Source: Parundibacterium terreum
GTDB taxonomy: Bacteria; Pseudomonadota; Gammaproteobacteria; Burkholderiales; Burkholderiaceae_D
DNA: 64,000 nt
NCBI RefSeq assembly: GCF_014636315.1
Contig: NZ_BMED01000001.1
Span: 310,316 to 374,315, forward strand
Direction of reading: 5' to 3'
Below are positions 1 to 8,970 of this stretch, piece by piece. The notes beneath the pieces were generated by a model that saw nothing but the letters and a program-made list of their open reading frames with translations, was not told the origin of the DNA and searched no databases. Made by a program: the position numbers and the translations under genes. The first letter of the stretch is position 1. Each line of letters begins with the position of its first letter.

Positions 1-2
1 AT

Positions 3-479
3 CCGGGCTTCCTACAGCACGCGGGTTTTGTGGCGATGAATCCTGATCGCCATGCGCAGAGCCACTATGACTTTTACGAGCACCTGATCCAGGGGGATGA
101 TGAGTCCGCTGAACAGCATCGCAAGTTCTATGATGAATACAATGCGGTGCTGGACATGCCTGCCGACTACTACCTGGAAACGATCAAGACTGTCTTCCAG
201 GATTTCGATTTGCCCAAGGGTACATGGAAAGTTGAAGGCAAGCTGGTGCGTCCGCAGGATATCAAGACCGTGGCACTGTTCACCGTCGAGGGCGAGCTGG
301 ACGATATCTCCGGCGCCGGCCAGACCCAGGCAGCACACGATCTGTGCAGCGGAATTCCTGCCAATATGAAGCAGGACTTTGTGGCGCCAAAATGCGGGCA
401 CTACGGTATTTTTTCCGGCCGCCGCTGGCGCGAAGTGATTGCACCGAAAATCGGCCAGTTCATTAAAGACCACTCCTGA
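3..479 (+). CDS. phaZ: Intracellular polyhydroxybutyrate depolymerase, C-terminal part (5' end outside window)
   Basis: The reading frame is open from the first complete codon, so the gene starts upstream of the window; about 158 residues are visible. The sequence matches the C-terminal part of intracellular PHB depolymerases (PHB_depo_C, COG4553): a PGFLQHAGFVAMNPDRH segment at the start, then VEGELDDISGAGQT, which carries the acidic residue of the alpha/beta-hydrolase triad, and a final KCGHYGIFSGRRWR segment with the catalytic histidine. These enzymes hydrolyse stored PHB granules to 3-hydroxybutyrate in the cytoplasm. An internal GTG at position 30 opens in frame, but the protein is conserved upstream of it, so it is not the start. 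A hairpin terminator follows. Confidence 0.8.
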   Translation, partial: PGFLQHAGFVAMNPDRHAQSHYDFYEHLIQGDDESAEQHRKFYDEYNAVLDMPADYYLETIKTVFQDFDLPKGTWKVEGKLVRPQDIKTVALFTVEGELDDISGAGQTQAAHDLCSGIPANMKQDFVAPKCGHYGIFSGRRWREVIAPKIGQFIKDHS

Positions 480-498
480 TCTGTAACTGCTAGTCATG

Positions 499-534
499 AA
501 AGCCGCAAGTCTCGCAAAGACATGCGGCTTTTTA
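499..534 (+). terminator. Rho-independent terminator after phaZ
   Basis: The arms AAGCCGCA and TGCGGCTT enclose a smaller GTCT/AGAC pairing and are followed by a T-rich run. The element sits 20 bases after the phaZ stop. Confidence 0.8.
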
Positions 535-638
535 ATTTTTACGGAAGTTATTCAGCTGGCCCTCGCCAAGAACTTAGGGGACAGAAGCTTGGTTTGGAGG
601 GATAATAGCGGTTTTAGCAGCCGCCAAAGCCTCACCTC

Positions 639-1334
639 GTGCCTCTCTCACTCGCCGATCAACTAGAAAACCTGCTGCCGCAGACTCAGTGCACCAAGTG
701 CGGCTATCCTGCATGTCGTCCATATGCAGAAGCAATGGCCGATGGCAGTGCCAGTTACAATCAATGCCCTCCTGGCGGCCAGGAAGGCGTGGCCCGATTG
801 GCCCATGTTTTAGGCAAGCCTGTCATTCCTCTGGATATAACGCACGGCCATGAGCGCGTGCGGCCAGTCGCAGTAATCGACGAAGCCTATTGCATAGGCT
901 GTACGCTGTGCATCCAGGCTTGTCCGGTGGATGCCATCCTCGGCGCGCCAAAACAAATGCATGCGATATTGCCGGACTTATGTACCGGCTGCGATCTTTG
1001 CGTGGCGCCCTGCCCTGTAGATTGCATCAGCATGGTTGAGGTTACGCATGGCAAGACTGGCTGGGATGCATGGACGCAGCAGCAGGCAGACCAGGCACGC
1101 CGGCAATTTCACTTCAGGCAGGACAGGCTGAAGCGTGAAAAGCAGGAGAACGACGACAGGCTGGCCGCGAAAGCTGCGGCCAAGTTGAAGACTATCAGTG
1201 CCGAGCCAGCGCTTGCACCGGAAGAAGTCCAGGCGCAAGAGCGCAAGAAAGCCATTATCGCCGCGGCGATAGAACGTGCCCGGCTGAAGAAACTGGAAAA
1301 CGACAATCTAGCAAAACCTGAAGAAAAAAAATGA
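639..1334 (+). CDS. rnfB: RnfB-like electron transport iron-sulfur protein
   Basis: The protein has 231 residues. Residues 5-65 form the RnfB/ASKHA-type 4Fe-4S domain with cysteines 18, 21, 26 and 43. Two ferredoxin 4Fe-4S motifs follow (Cys 85-88-91-95 and Cys 115-118-121-125), each ending in CP. The tail is Lys/Glu/Ala-rich and probably helical. It lacks the N-terminal membrane helix of enterobacterial RnfB, and no other rnf gene is nearby. This solo form next to nth is common in beta-proteobacteria, and its electron partner is unknown. The start is GTG; no strong ribosome binding site is visible. The stop overlaps the nth start by four bases (ATGA), so the two are translationally coupled. 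Confidence 0.85.
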   Translation: MPLSLADQLENLLPQTQCTKCGYPACRPYAEAMADGSASYNQCPPGGQEGVARLAHVLGKPVIPLDITHGHERVRPVAVIDEAYCIGCTLCIQACPVDAILGAPKQMHAILPDLCTGCDLCVAPCPVDCISMVEVTHGKTGWDAWTQQQADQARRQFHFRQDRLKREKQENDDRLAAKAAAKLKTISAEPALAPEEVQAQERKKAIIAAAIERARLKKLENDNLAKPEEKK

Positions 1335-1978
1335 ATGCAAGCATCAGACAGGCCATCTTTGCACGACTCAAAGCTCAAAATCCGCATCCAACCACGGAAC
1401 TGGAGTACACCACGCCGTTTGAACTGCTGATTGCGGTGCTGCTATCGGCGCAGGCCACCGATGTGTCGGTAAACAAAGCCACGCGCAAGCTCTATCCAGT
1501 CGCTAATACGCCACAGGCCATTTATGCGCTGGGGGTGGACGGCTTGATTCCGTACATCCAGACCATAGGCCTGTTCCGCACCAAGGCTAAAAATGTGATC
1601 GAGACTTGCCGCATACTGATGGCAGAGCATGATGGACAGGTGCCGCGCACGCGTGAAGCGCTGGAAGCCTTGCCGGGCGTGGGTCGCAAAACAGCCAATG
1701 TCGTGATGAATACGGCATTCGGCGAACCTACTATCGCCGTGGACACGCACATTTTCCGCGTATCGAACCGCACCGGAATTGCGCCGGGAAAAAATGTGGA
1801 GATTGTTGAGGAAAAGCTGATGAAGGTGGTGCCAGCCGAATACAGGATGGATGCCCATCACTGGCTGATCCTGCATGGCCGTTACACCTGCCTGGCACGC
1901 ACGCCCAAATGCTGGAATTGCATGATTGCGGACCTGTGCGAGTTCAAGCAGAAAACGCCGGTGCCAAAAGGCGCCTGA
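1331..1978 (+). CDS. nth: Endonuclease III (DNA glycosylase/AP lyase)
   Basis: This base-excision repair enzyme removes oxidised pyrimidines and cleaves the abasic site. The 215 residues are full length. The helix-hairpin-helix LPGVGRKTANVV (residues 114-125) carries catalytic Lys120, and the catalytic Asp138 lies in VDTH. The C-terminal 4Fe-4S cluster has the classical C-x6-C-x2-C-x5-C spacing (Cys187, 194, 197, 203). The gene overlaps the end of rnfB by four bases, which suggests one transcript. The pairing may help keep the cluster of Nth reduced or assembled, but that is inference. Confidence 0.95.
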   Translation: MNASIRQAIFARLKAQNPHPTTELEYTTPFELLIAVLLSAQATDVSVNKATRKLYPVANTPQAIYALGVDGLIPYIQTIGLFRTKAKNVIETCRILMAEHDGQVPRTREALEALPGVGRKTANVVMNTAFGEPTIAVDTHIFRVSNRTGIAPGKNVEIVEEKLMKVVPAEYRMDAHHWLILHGRYTCLARTPKCWNCMIADLCEFKQKTPVPKGA

Positions 1979-2015
1979 ACTTGTCCAGGCGTCTTGCTGC
2001 GATTACCGTGAACGT

Positions 2016-2597
2016 TTAAACAATCTTGCAGGCTTCGTCAAAAGCCAGGCGTGGTGAGCGTGCGAACAATTTCTCTGCATTGCCGTAGCCGATATTGCAG
2101 ATGAAATTGGCTTTCACCGTTGTGCCGGCGAAAAAGGCAGCATTGACTTTTTCTGCATCAAAGCCGGACATGGGGCCGCAATCCAGGCCCAGTGCGCGGG
2201 TGGCGACCATGAAGTACGCTCCTTGCAGCGAAGAGTTGCGGAATGCGGTTGCGTCTATCATGGGCTGGTTGCCGACGAACCACGAGCGCGCATCAGCGTG
2301 CGGGAACAGTTGCGGCAGCTTGTCGTAAAAAGCCATGTCCATGCCTATGATGGCCGTTACCGGCGCTGCGCGGGTCTTGTCTGCATTTCCTGCAGATACA
2401 CAGGCAACCAGCTTTTCTTTTTCTGCATCGCCACGAACGAAAACGATACGGGCTGGAGAGCAGTTGGCGGATGTCGGTCCCCATTTCATCAGGTCATAGA
2501 TCTGATGCAATTGCGCATCAGTGACGGGCTTGTCCAGCCATTCATTATGCGAGCGCGCGTTGGTAAACAAGGTTCCCAGGTGTTCAGTGCTTAACAT
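2016..2597 (-). CDS. Nitroreductase family protein, RutE/malonic semialdehyde reductase-like
   Basis: The 193-residue protein has the small FMN-binding nitroreductase fold. The segment [26 protein letters not shown] near the N-terminus and the central [11 protein letters not shown] followed by CNIGYG resemble the RutE/YdfG-assisting malonic semialdehyde reductase group (3-hydroxypropionate dehydrogenase), which uses NAD(P)H and FMN. No rut pyrimidine-degradation gene lies next to it, so the substrate is open; it may reduce another small aldehyde, quinone or nitro compound. It is convergent with nth and transcribed alone. A GGAGATAT sequence just upstream of the ATG serves as ribosome binding site. 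Confidence 0.75.
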   Translation of the reverse strand: MLSTEHLGTLFTNARSHNEWLDKPVTDAQLHQIYDLMKWGPTSANCSPARIVFVRGDAEKEKLVACVSAGNADKTRAAPVTAIIGMDMAFYDKLPQLFPHADARSWFVGNQPMIDATAFRNSSLQGAYFMVATRALGLDCGPMSGFDAEKVNAAFFAGTTVKANFICNIGYGNAEKLFARSPRLAFDEACKIV

Positions 2598-2766
2598 AGA
2601 TATCTCCAGTGGAATTCAGGCATAAATGCCATAACAAATTGTGCTGCAATTTTATACCCTGCGGATGATACCTGATGTTGCCGCTTTGTTCCGGCTGATG
2701 ACACTTCAAGCCTGTATCTTCAAATCACCTTACAATACCGGCTGAACTGCCTTTTAGATAAATTTG

Positions 2767-3195
2767 ATGTTTACACCCAGCCAACACGACGTACGCCGTT
2801 TTTTTTGCGAAACCTACCGCAAGTCCAAGGCCAGAGAAATCCTGACACCGATGGAAATGATCGCCTCGGACTGGATCTTGCACCATCCGGAATATGAGGG
2901 AGACCTGCAGGATGTGGAAGCCGCGCTGGAAGCGACTTATTCAGTTGATGCCGGCCAGAGCAATCCATTTTTGCATTTGTCCATGCATCTGACCATCGCT
3001 GAGCAGATATCGGTGGACCAGCCGCCGGGAGTGCGTGCCGCATTCCAGAAGCTGGCGAATAAATTCAATTCCGAGCATGAAGCACACCATCAGATCATGG
3101 AATGCCTGGGCGAGATGCTGTGGAATTCGCAGCGCACGGGTCTGCCGCCGGATGGTGCGGCCTATATAGAGTCTCTGAAACAGAGGGCCAGCTAG
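2767..3195 (+). CDS. DUF1841 family protein
   Basis: The protein has 142 residues from the ATG at 2767; a TTG directly before it is less likely. It is a soluble, mostly helical protein with the DUF1841 pattern: an N-terminal FxxTYRKSKAREILTPME segment, HLSMHLTIAEQ in the middle and HxxMECLGEMLWNSQRTGLPPD near the end. The family is found mainly in beta- and gamma-proteobacteria and has no assigned function. The His/Glu residues in the last third could bind a metal, which is only a guess. It is a single gene ending at a bidirectional terminator shared with the convergent cytochrome. Confidence 0.75.
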   Translation: MFTPSQHDVRRFFCETYRKSKAREILTPMEMIASDWILHHPEYEGDLQDVEAALEATYSVDAGQSNPFLHLSMHLTIAEQISVDQPPGVRAAFQKLANKFNSEHEAHHQIMECLGEMLWNSQRTGLPPDGAAYIESLKQRAS

Positions 3196-3225
3196 CGCGG
3201 CAGCGGTCGATCCCCTCCGGAAAAT

Positions 3226-3254
3226 AAAAAAGCCACGATGATCGTGGCTTTTTT
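3226..3254. terminator. Bidirectional terminator between DUF1841 gene and cytochrome c gene
   Basis: The near-perfect palindrome AAGCCACGAT/ATCGTGGCTT is flanked by an A run on the left and a T run on the right, so it can end transcripts from both convergent genes. Confidence 0.85.
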
Positions 3255-3270
3255 GCAAAGGCGGTTTGGC

Positions 3271-3618
3271 TTATTTTTTCAAGACCAGAGTGCCTGGCAG
3301 GCTATGGAAATAAGCAGCGATATTCTCGATATCCTTGTCATTCAGGGCTTTAGCCTGTGCACCCATGATTGCATTGCCGCGGCCGTTAGGACCGTCGGAA
3401 CCGCGTTGATAAGCTTTCAATGCATGCGCCAGGTAATCCTGGTTCTGGCCAGCCAGCTTTGGATAAGATGGATCGATAGGCGTTTTAAAGTCCGCGCCAT
3501 GGCAGGAGGCGCAATTGAATTTCGCTGCTGCAGTTTTACCGGCTTCGATATCGCCACCTGCAAACGCCATCAGGGAAGTTGCAGACAACAACGCTGCCAA
3601 CAAGATATTTTTCTTCAT
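3271..3618 (-). CDS. Periplasmic cytochrome c (c553/c5-like)
   Basis: The protein has 115 residues from the ATG at 3618, chosen because it gives a normal signal peptide (MKKNILLAALLS..., cleavage after AFA). One class I heme site CASCH lies near residue 37 and a Met ligand is available in the later NAIMGAQ segment. Such small cytochromes carry electrons in the periplasm to terminal oxidases. The gene lies directly downstream of a second cytochrome gene on the same strand, with 15 bases between the stop of that gene and this start, so the two are likely co-transcribed. Three codons upstream an alternative in-frame start exists. Confidence 0.85.
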   Translation of the reverse strand: MKKNILLAALLSATSLMAFAGGDIEAGKTAAAKFNCASCHGADFKTPIDPSYPKLAGQNQDYLAHALKAYQRGSDGPNGRGNAIMGAQAKALNDKDIENIAAYFHSLPGTLVLKK

Positions 3619-3633
3619 TATCAGCACCCTTTC

Positions 3634-3954
3634 TTATTTTTGTTGTGAGTAGTAAGCGGCCAGATCGGCAATATCCTGGTCGCTCAGGCTGCCTGCAATA
3701 CCACGCATGGACGGGTTTTTGCGGTCACCCTTCTGATACGCCTTCAATGCACTTTCGATGTACTTGGCAGATTGACCGCCAATCATGGGCACCTGGAACA
3801 CTTCAGGGAAGCTTGCCTTGTAACCTGGAATGGCATGGCAACCAATACACATTGCGATTTTGTTTTCAGCAGCCTTGGCGTCGCCGACGATTTCAGCCGC
3901 ATTAGCGACTTGGGCAATGCCCGCCAGAGCGAGAAGTGCAAGCAATTTTTTCAT
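3634..3954 (-). CDS. Periplasmic cytochrome c (c553-like)
   Basis: The protein has 106 residues from the ATG at 3954, which begins a clean signal peptide (MKKLLALLALAGIAQVANA). The single heme site is CIGCH, followed by a PEVFQVPMIGGQS segment and SMRGIAG, which offers the Met ligand. It is the first gene of a two-cytochrome unit with the gene at 3271-3618. The tandem suggests the two mature proteins work in series or as one diheme unit, comparable to cytochrome c4 halves encoded separately; this is inference. No oxidase gene is close; the nearest is the cluster near 39-43.7 kb. Confidence 0.85.
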   Translation of the reverse strand: MKKLLALLALAGIAQVANAAEIVGDAKAAENKIAMCIGCHAIPGYKASFPEVFQVPMIGGQSAKYIESALKAYQKGDRKNPSMRGIAGSLSDQDIADLAAYYSQQK

Positions 3955-4176
3955 AGTAGCAGGGATAGAATTAGCAAACGAAGCGATTTGATCCAACACA
4001 ATATTCTAGCTGATTAAACCTAAAATTGTTGAAAAATAGCAGCTTGACAGCTCAAAAAAGCTATACAAATTGGAATTTCGTGGCGTGGAAAGCAGATTTT
4101 TACGACAAATATGCAGAATCACGATCCAGTAAATTTTCTACAATCTTTGCATCTCGTCGTCAAAATAGAACACTCG

Positions 4177-4206
4177 TTCACAAGATTGCCGGTTCTCGCT
4201 TATACT
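4177..4206 (+). promoter_or_regulatory. Candidate sigma-70 promoter of the MoxR gene
   Basis: TTCACA (-35) and TATACT (-10) are separated by 18 bases. The -10 lies 31 bases before the MoxR ATG. The region between the divergent cytochrome and MoxR genes is otherwise AT-rich without other recognised sites. Confidence 0.5.
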
Positions 4207-4237
4207 CGGATAACTTTACTTTTTTTGCCCGCATACC

Positions 4238-5092
4238 ATGACTCAGGCTCCCCGCTTTGATGGCGCACAAAATTATGTCGCGACCGATGATTTGAAACTG
4301 GCCGTCAATGCTGCATTGACGCTGCAACGCCCCCTGCTGATCAAAGGCGAACCGGGCACGGGTAAAACCATGCTGGCCGAAGAAGTGGCGGCGGCCTTGA
4401 ATATGCCGCTGCTGCAATGGCATATCAAGTCAACGACCAAGGCCCAGCAAGGCCTGTATGAATATGATGCGGTTTCGCGCTTGCGCGATTCGCAGCTGGG
4501 TGATGAGCGCGTCAAGGATATCCACAACTACATCGTCAAGGGTGTGTTGTGGCAGGCATTTACCGCCAACGAACCTGTGGTATTGCTGATCGACGAAATC
4601 GATAAAGCCGACATTGAATTCCCTAACGATCTGCTGCGGGAGCTGGATCGCATGGAATTTTATGTGTATGAAACCCGTGAAATGGTGAAGGCGGTACACC
4701 GCCCTCTGGTCATCATCACGTCCAATAACGAAAAAGAATTGCCGGATGCCTTCCTGCGCCGCTGCTTCTTCCATTACATCAAGTTCCCGGACAAGGATAC
4801 GATGGAGAAGATCGTTGACGTGCACTTCCCTAAGCTGAAAAGCGATCTGCTGGCGCAAGCGCTGCAGACCTTCTATGAAGTACGGGATGTTGCCGGCTTG
4901 AAGAAAAAACCTTCCACGTCTGAGTTGATAGACTGGCTGAAGCTGTTGCTGGCGGAAGACATTCCTGCTGAAGCACTGCGTAGCAAAGACAATAAAGCTG
5001 CAGTGCCGCCGTTGCATGGCGCGTTGCTGAAAAATGAACAGGACGTGCACCTGTTTGAGCGGCTGGTATTCATGTCGCGCGCGAATCGCTGA
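4238..5092 (+). CDS. MoxR family AAA+ ATPase
   Basis: The protein has 284 residues. The Walker A motif GEPGTGKT is at residues 37-44, Walker B LLIDE at 116-120 (LLIDEIDKAD), and a sensor-type IITSNN segment follows near residue 155. A helical C-terminal lid ends the protein. MoxR ATPases are chaperone-like and usually act with a von Willebrand A domain protein encoded next door, to mature or load metal enzymes. Here no such partner follows: a strong terminator comes 28 bases after the stop and the next gene is on the other strand. It is therefore an orphan in this window. The start has an upstream TATACT promoter. Confidence 0.85.
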   Translation: MTQAPRFDGAQNYVATDDLKLAVNAALTLQRPLLIKGEPGTGKTMLAEEVAAALNMPLLQWHIKSTTKAQQGLYEYDAVSRLRDSQLGDERVKDIHNYIVKGVLWQAFTANEPVVLLIDEIDKADIEFPNDLLRELDRMEFYVYETREMVKAVHRPLVIITSNNEKELPDAFLRRCFFHYIKFPDKDTMEKIVDVHFPKLKSDLLAQALQTFYEVRDVAGLKKKPSTSELIDWLKLLLAEDIPAEALRSKDNKAAVPPLHGALLKNEQDVHLFERLVFMSRANR

Positions 5093-5120
5093 TCTCTGTA
5101 ACAAGCGACCGCAAAGAAAA

Positions 5121-5148
5121 AAGCGCAGCTTATAGCTGCGCTTTTTTT
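5121..5148. terminator. Bidirectional terminator after MoxR gene
   Basis: A 10-base-pair stem AAGCGCAGCT/AGCTGCGCTT with a three-base loop is flanked by A and T runs, so it serves both the MoxR gene and the convergent PACE gene. Confidence 0.9.
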
Positions 5149-5152
5149 ATTT

Positions 5153-5617
5153 TCACAAAACCGCAGCACTGCGGTGCCTGAGCAATATTGCCCTTAAATT
5201 GTCGTAAGCCCAGTTAAAAATCAGCGTGTACGGTAAAAAGAATAAGATCAAGCCTATATCCAGTACAAACGCTTCCAACAGGCTCAAATTGAGCCACCAT
5301 GCCGCCAGAGGCACGACCATCAGCAAGAGACCCAGTTCAAATGCAGTTGCGTGCACTACCCTCGCCTTCATATTCCGCGTCAATTGCCAGTGGCGCAGTG
5401 CGCGGTCAAACAGTATATTGAAGACCAGATTCCATAACATGGCGATCAGCGACACAAAGATGGTCAGCATGCCTGCATCCGACAGCGTTATCCCCATCAC
5501 GCCGACTAGCAGGGGCGCGCTGATCGCAATTGCGCTTATCTCAAACAGCACTGCGTGAAAAGAACGCTCCCACATGCTTCTGTGGAAATTTTGCGGCGTC
5601 TTTAACGGCATTGTCAT
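5153..5617 (-). CDS. PACE family efflux transporter
   Basis: The 154-residue inner membrane protein has four predicted helices in two related halves (bacterial transmembrane pair): residues about 20-42 and 48-70, then 88-110 and 116-138. Conserved features include the ERSFHAVLFE motif near residue 18 and the matching RVVHATAFELG at the start of the second half. PACE pumps such as AceI export biocides and short diamines using the proton gradient. The ATG at 5617 is preferred because AGGAGA lies at proper distance. The divergent LysR gene beside it matches the known arrangement of PACE pumps with an adjacent LysR regulator. Confidence 0.9.
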   Translation of the reverse strand: MTMPLKTPQNFHRSMWERSFHAVLFEISAIAISAPLLVGVMGITLSDAGMLTIFVSLIAMLWNLVFNILFDRALRHWQLTRNMKARVVHATAFELGLLLMVVPLAAWWLNLSLLEAFVLDIGLILFFLPYTLIFNWAYDNLRAILLRHRSAAVL

Positions 5618-5690
5618 ATCTATCTCCTATGCTTTCAATTGGATTGACAGCATTTTCAACGATATTTTTGATATGATGAAGTTGGTTATC

Positions 5691-5705
5691 ATCGGAAAAA
5701 CCGAT
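5691..5705. promoter_or_regulatory. Inverted repeat in the PACE-LysR intergenic region
   Basis: ATCGG-AAAAA-CCGAT is a short perfect inverted repeat between the divergent PACE and LysR genes, with an imperfect GATGA/TCATC repeat directly before it (5675-5693). The place fits an operator for the LysR regulator; binding is inferred. Confidence 0.35.
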
Positions 5706-5731
5706 ATTTCAAGCTAAAGACGAAAACCGCC

Positions 5732-6628
5732 ATGCGCCACTCCCTAGAGTCCCTGACCATGTTTGCCGAAGCCGCCAGCCTTGGCTCCTTTTCCGCCGCC
5801 GCGCGCAAACTCGGAAAGCAGCAATCAACCGTCAGCGAAGCGATCGCAAACCTGGAAATTGATCTGGGCCTGAGTCTGTTTGACCGCAGCACGCGCCGTC
5901 CCACACTGACCGAACATGGCAAGGCAATGCTGGTCCATGCGCAGCAAATCATGGAAGCCAATGACAAGATGGAACGCGCTGCCAATCGCCTCGCAGAGGG
6001 CCTGGAATCGCATCTGTCACTGGTAGTATCGGATACCTACCAGGTGCCGTTGGAACTGGTGCTGGGGGATTTTGAGCGCCGGTATCCGGATCTGGAACTG
6101 GAATGCATGGTTGCCGAACACACTGACGTCGTTGCGCTGGTGCAGGATGGGCGCGCGCATCTGGGGCTGGTGGCCGCGCAAGCCGACTATCCACCGGATA
6201 TCGGCTTTCAGTCGATTGCCGAGCACTCCAGCATAGGCCTGTACGTGGGTAAACAGCATGCGCTAGCGGCCGAGCCGCAACTAAGCACTGCTGCGCTGCA
6301 TCGTCACAGAGAGCTGAGGCTGAACACCTATGCCGGCGATGTGATTCAGCGCAGGCGTGGAAAAGCCTGGTCTTCTTCCAGCTATCTGTTGCTGATGGAA
6401 ATGGCGGAGCTGGGTTTTGGATGGGTGGAATTGCCGAGCTGGATACGCCGGCGTTTCGCTGCAGATAGCCTGGTGGAGCTAAAAGGCATGGGCTGGCCCA
6501 AGAGCGTGCAGGTCGATGCGGTGTGGTCGCGTCGCCGCGGCCTGGGGCCGGCGGGTAGCTGGCTACTGGAAACCCTGGTCAAGACCCAGGATATTGCAGG
6601 TGCTGCCGAGAAGAATCCTGCGCAATAA
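5732..6628 (+). CDS. LysR family transcriptional regulator
   Basis: The protein has 298 residues. The N-terminal winged helix-turn-helix spans about residues 1-62 (SFSAAARKLGKQQSTVSEAIANLE), and the effector-binding domain spans about residues 90-290. It is divergent from the PACE efflux gene with a 114-base spacer, as in the AceR/AceI pair, so the likely role is activation of the pump in response to its substrate. The effector is not known from sequence. It ends at a palindromic terminator shared with acs. The N-terminal part of the regulatory domain reads normally and no truncation is seen. Confidence 0.88.
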   Translation: MRHSLESLTMFAEAASLGSFSAAARKLGKQQSTVSEAIANLEIDLGLSLFDRSTRRPTLTEHGKAMLVHAQQIMEANDKMERAANRLAEGLESHLSLVVSDTYQVPLELVLGDFERRYPDLELECMVAEHTDVVALVQDGRAHLGLVAAQADYPPDIGFQSIAEHSSIGLYVGKQHALAAEPQLSTAALHRHRELRLNTYAGDVIQRRRGKAWSSSSYLLLMEMAELGFGWVELPSWIRRRFAADSLVELKGMGWPKSVQVDAVWSRRRGLGPAGSWLLETLVKTQDIAGAAEKNPAQ

Positions 6629-6656
6629 AAAAGAGAGGGCATGCCCTCTCTTTTCA
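6629..6656. terminator. Bidirectional terminator between LysR gene and acs
   Basis: The 22-base perfect palindrome AAGAGAGGGCATGCCCTCTC with flanking A and T runs lies between two convergent genes. Confidence 0.88.
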
Positions 6657-6670
6657 CTTACTCACGCGAT

Positions 6671-8653
6671 TTATTGCGCCTGTTTCAATTGCTCCAGGAT
6701 GGCCGGATTTTCCAGCGTGGAGATATCCTGAGTGATTTCTTCACCCTTGGCCAATACACGCAACAGGCGACGCATGATCTTGCCGGAGCGTGTTTTCGGC
6801 AGATTGTCGCCAAAGCGAATTTCCTTGGGTTTAGCAATAGGGCCGATTTCCTTGGCAACCCAATTACGCAATTCTGTCGCAATCTGTTTGGCTTCGTCAC
6901 CGGTCGGGCGGCTGCGTTTCAGCACCACGAAGGCACAGATTGCCTCCCCGGTGGTGTCATCCGGTTTGCCGACTACCGCTGCCTCCGCCACCAGGGGATT
7001 GGCAACCAGCGCGGATTCAATCTCCATCGTACCCATGCGATGGCCGGATACATTCAGTACATCGTCAATCCGGCCGGTAATGGTGAAATAGCCAGTATCC
7101 TTGTTACGTATCGCGCCGTCACCGGCAAGATACATGGTGCCGCCCAGCTCGTCAGGGAAATAGCTCTTCTTGAAGCGCTCGTTATCGCCCCAGATGGTAC
7201 GTATCATCGATGGCCATGGTTTTTTCACCACCAGGATGCCGCCCTGCCCGTTCGGCAAATCATGGCCGGTTTCATCCACAATTGCAGTCATGATGCCCGG
7301 CAGCGGCAAGGTGCAGGAGCCCGGTACCATAGGCGTTACGCCAGGCAAAGGCGAAATCATGTGGCCGCCGGTTTCCGTCTGCCAGAAGGTATCTGCAATC
7401 GGGCATTTCTCGCCGCCGATATGCTTGTAGTACCACATCCAGGCTTCCGGATTGATAGGCTCGCCCACCGAACCCAGCAAACGCAGCGAGCTCAGGTCAT
7501 ATTGCTTAGGATGGATCTTGGCATCGCCATCGGCTGCCTTGATCAGCGAACGGATGGCCGTTGGTGCTGTGTAGAAAATCGTTGCTTTATGTTTCTGTAT
7601 CATGTCCCAGAAGCGTCCCGCATTTGGATACGTAGGGATGCCCTCGAATACGATTTCAGTTGCGCCGGCTGCCAGCGGTCCGTAAGTGATATAGCTGTGA
7701 CCCGTCACCCAGCCTATGTCGGCGGTACACCAGAACACATCGGTGGGCTTGATGTCGAAAGTCCATTTCATCGTCAGCAGTGACCATAGCAGGTAGCCGC
7801 CGGACGAGTGCTGCACGCCTTTAGGTTTGCCGGTGGAGCCGGAAGTGTACAAAATGAACAAAGGATGTTCTGCACTGACCCACTCAGGCTCGCAGACATT
7901 GGATTGCGGGGCAACCAGCTCGTGCATCCACAAATCGCGGCCGGCGACAAAATTGATATTGCCGCCTGTACGTTTGTAGATAATGACGTCCTTGATCTTT
8001 TCGCAGTCACCCAGGGCCAGCGCTTCGTCAACGATGGATTTTAAAGGCAAATGTTTGCCGCCGCGTGCTTGCTCATCGGCTGTAATTACCGCTACCGCAC
8101 CCACGTCCACAATACGTTCTTGCAGGGACTTGGCGGAAAAACCGCCGAACACGACAGAATGCGTTGCACCTATGCGTGCGCAAGCCTGCATCGCGACTAC
8201 GCCTTCTACCGACATCGGCATATAGATCACTACGCGGTCGCCTTTTTTGATGCCGCGTGATTTCAGGCCATTGGCAAACTTGCAGACTTTTTCATGCAAG
8301 TCCTTGTAGCTGATCTTGCTTACGTCGCCGGCATCGGACTCAAAAATCAATGCGACTTTGTCGGCATTGCCGTTTTTCAGGTGCACATCCAGGCAATTGT
8401 AGGAAACATTCAGCAAGCCGTCTTCAAACCATTTATAGTTTGGCGCATTGCTTTCATCCAGTACCTTGGTAAATGGCTTATGCCATTGCAGATTCTCGCG
8501 CGCGAGCCTGCCCCAAAAACCTTCGTAATCCTTTTCAGCCTCAGCGCACAGCGCATTGTAGGCATCCATCCCGGAAATATTGGCATTCGCGACAAAAGCG
8601 GCAGGTGGTGAAAACACACGGGACTCCTGCTTTGCCGTTTCTAGGTCTGACAT
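6671..8653 (-). CDS. acs: Acetyl-CoA synthetase
   Basis: The enzyme (660 residues from the ATG at 8653) activates acetate to acetyl-CoA through acetyl-AMP. The ANL family motifs are clear: the phosphate-binding [11 protein letters not shown], the [12 protein letters not shown] segment typical of Acs, the A5 motif [10 protein letters not shown], and the C-terminal hinge with [11 protein letters not shown], whose lysine is the residue known to be acetylated in the family. The ATG at 8653 is chosen because a GGAG lies upstream and four extra codons before it are not conserved. It is transcribed alone, divergent from the YqhA gene. Full length, no defect seen. Confidence 0.96.
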   Translation of the reverse strand: MSDLETAKQESRVFSPPAAFVANANISGMDAYNALCAEAEKDYEGFWGRLARENLQWHKPFTKVLDESNAPNYKWFEDGLLNVSYNCLDVHLKNGNADKVALIFESDAGDVSKISYKDLHEKVCKFANGLKSRGIKKGDRVVIYMPMSVEGVVAMQACARIGATHSVVFGGFSAKSLQERIVDVGAVAVITADEQARGGKHLPLKSIVDEALALGDCEKIKDVIIYKRTGGNINFVAGRDLWMHELVAPQSNVCEPEWVSAEHPLFILYTSGSTGKPKGVQHSSGGYLLWSLLTMKWTFDIKPTDVFWCTADIGWVTGHSYITYGPLAAGATEIVFEGIPTYPNAGRFWDMIQKHKATIFYTAPTAIRSLIKAADGDAKIHPKQYDLSSLRLLGSVGEPINPEAWMWYYKHIGGEKCPIADTFWQTETGGHMISPLPGVTPMVPGSCTLPLPGIMTAIVDETGHDLPNGQGGILVVKKPWPSMIRTIWGDNERFKKSYFPDELGGTMYLAGDGAIRNKDTGYFTITGRIDDVLNVSGHRMGTMEIESALVANPLVAEAAVVGKPDDTTGEAICAFVVLKRSRPTGDEAKQIATELRNWVAKEIGPIAKPKEIRFGDNLPKTRSGKIMRRLLRVLAKGEEITQDISTLENPAILEQLKQAQ

Positions 8654-8970
8654 GATTATCTCCAACTTGTTTTAATAATAAGCAATGCAAATGCGCCTGA
8701 ACCTGCTTCAAATTGCGTGAAATACGGGCATGTGCAAATTGACACTACCATATTCCGGCAGTCTTACTTAGGCCTTACGCTAGGCCATCGACAAAGAACT
8801 ACGATACAGCAAGCAGCGTTTTATTTCAATTTTGGCATTTGATGGCCGCCTGGTTTTATTATCTCCCATCTATCGTTTACAGTCTTGCTGCAGGAATTGG
8901 CTCCAGCCGTGTAAAATGGCGGCTTGATTCAAAATAGACATCGGTTGGACTCGCGGCCGAAATCATATCC
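8654..8970. other. Intergenic region between divergent acs and yqhA
   Basis: These 317 bases must hold both promoters. A TTGACA hexamer occurs near 8737, and a short direct repeat TAGGCC near 8770-8785. No riboswitch, RNA gene or coding sequence was recognised. Confidence 0.4.

Noticed and set aside
6641..7783. Long plus-strand frame (380 codons) opposite acs
   Set aside because: It lies wholly inside the highly conserved acs gene on the other strand and has no recognisable protein features.
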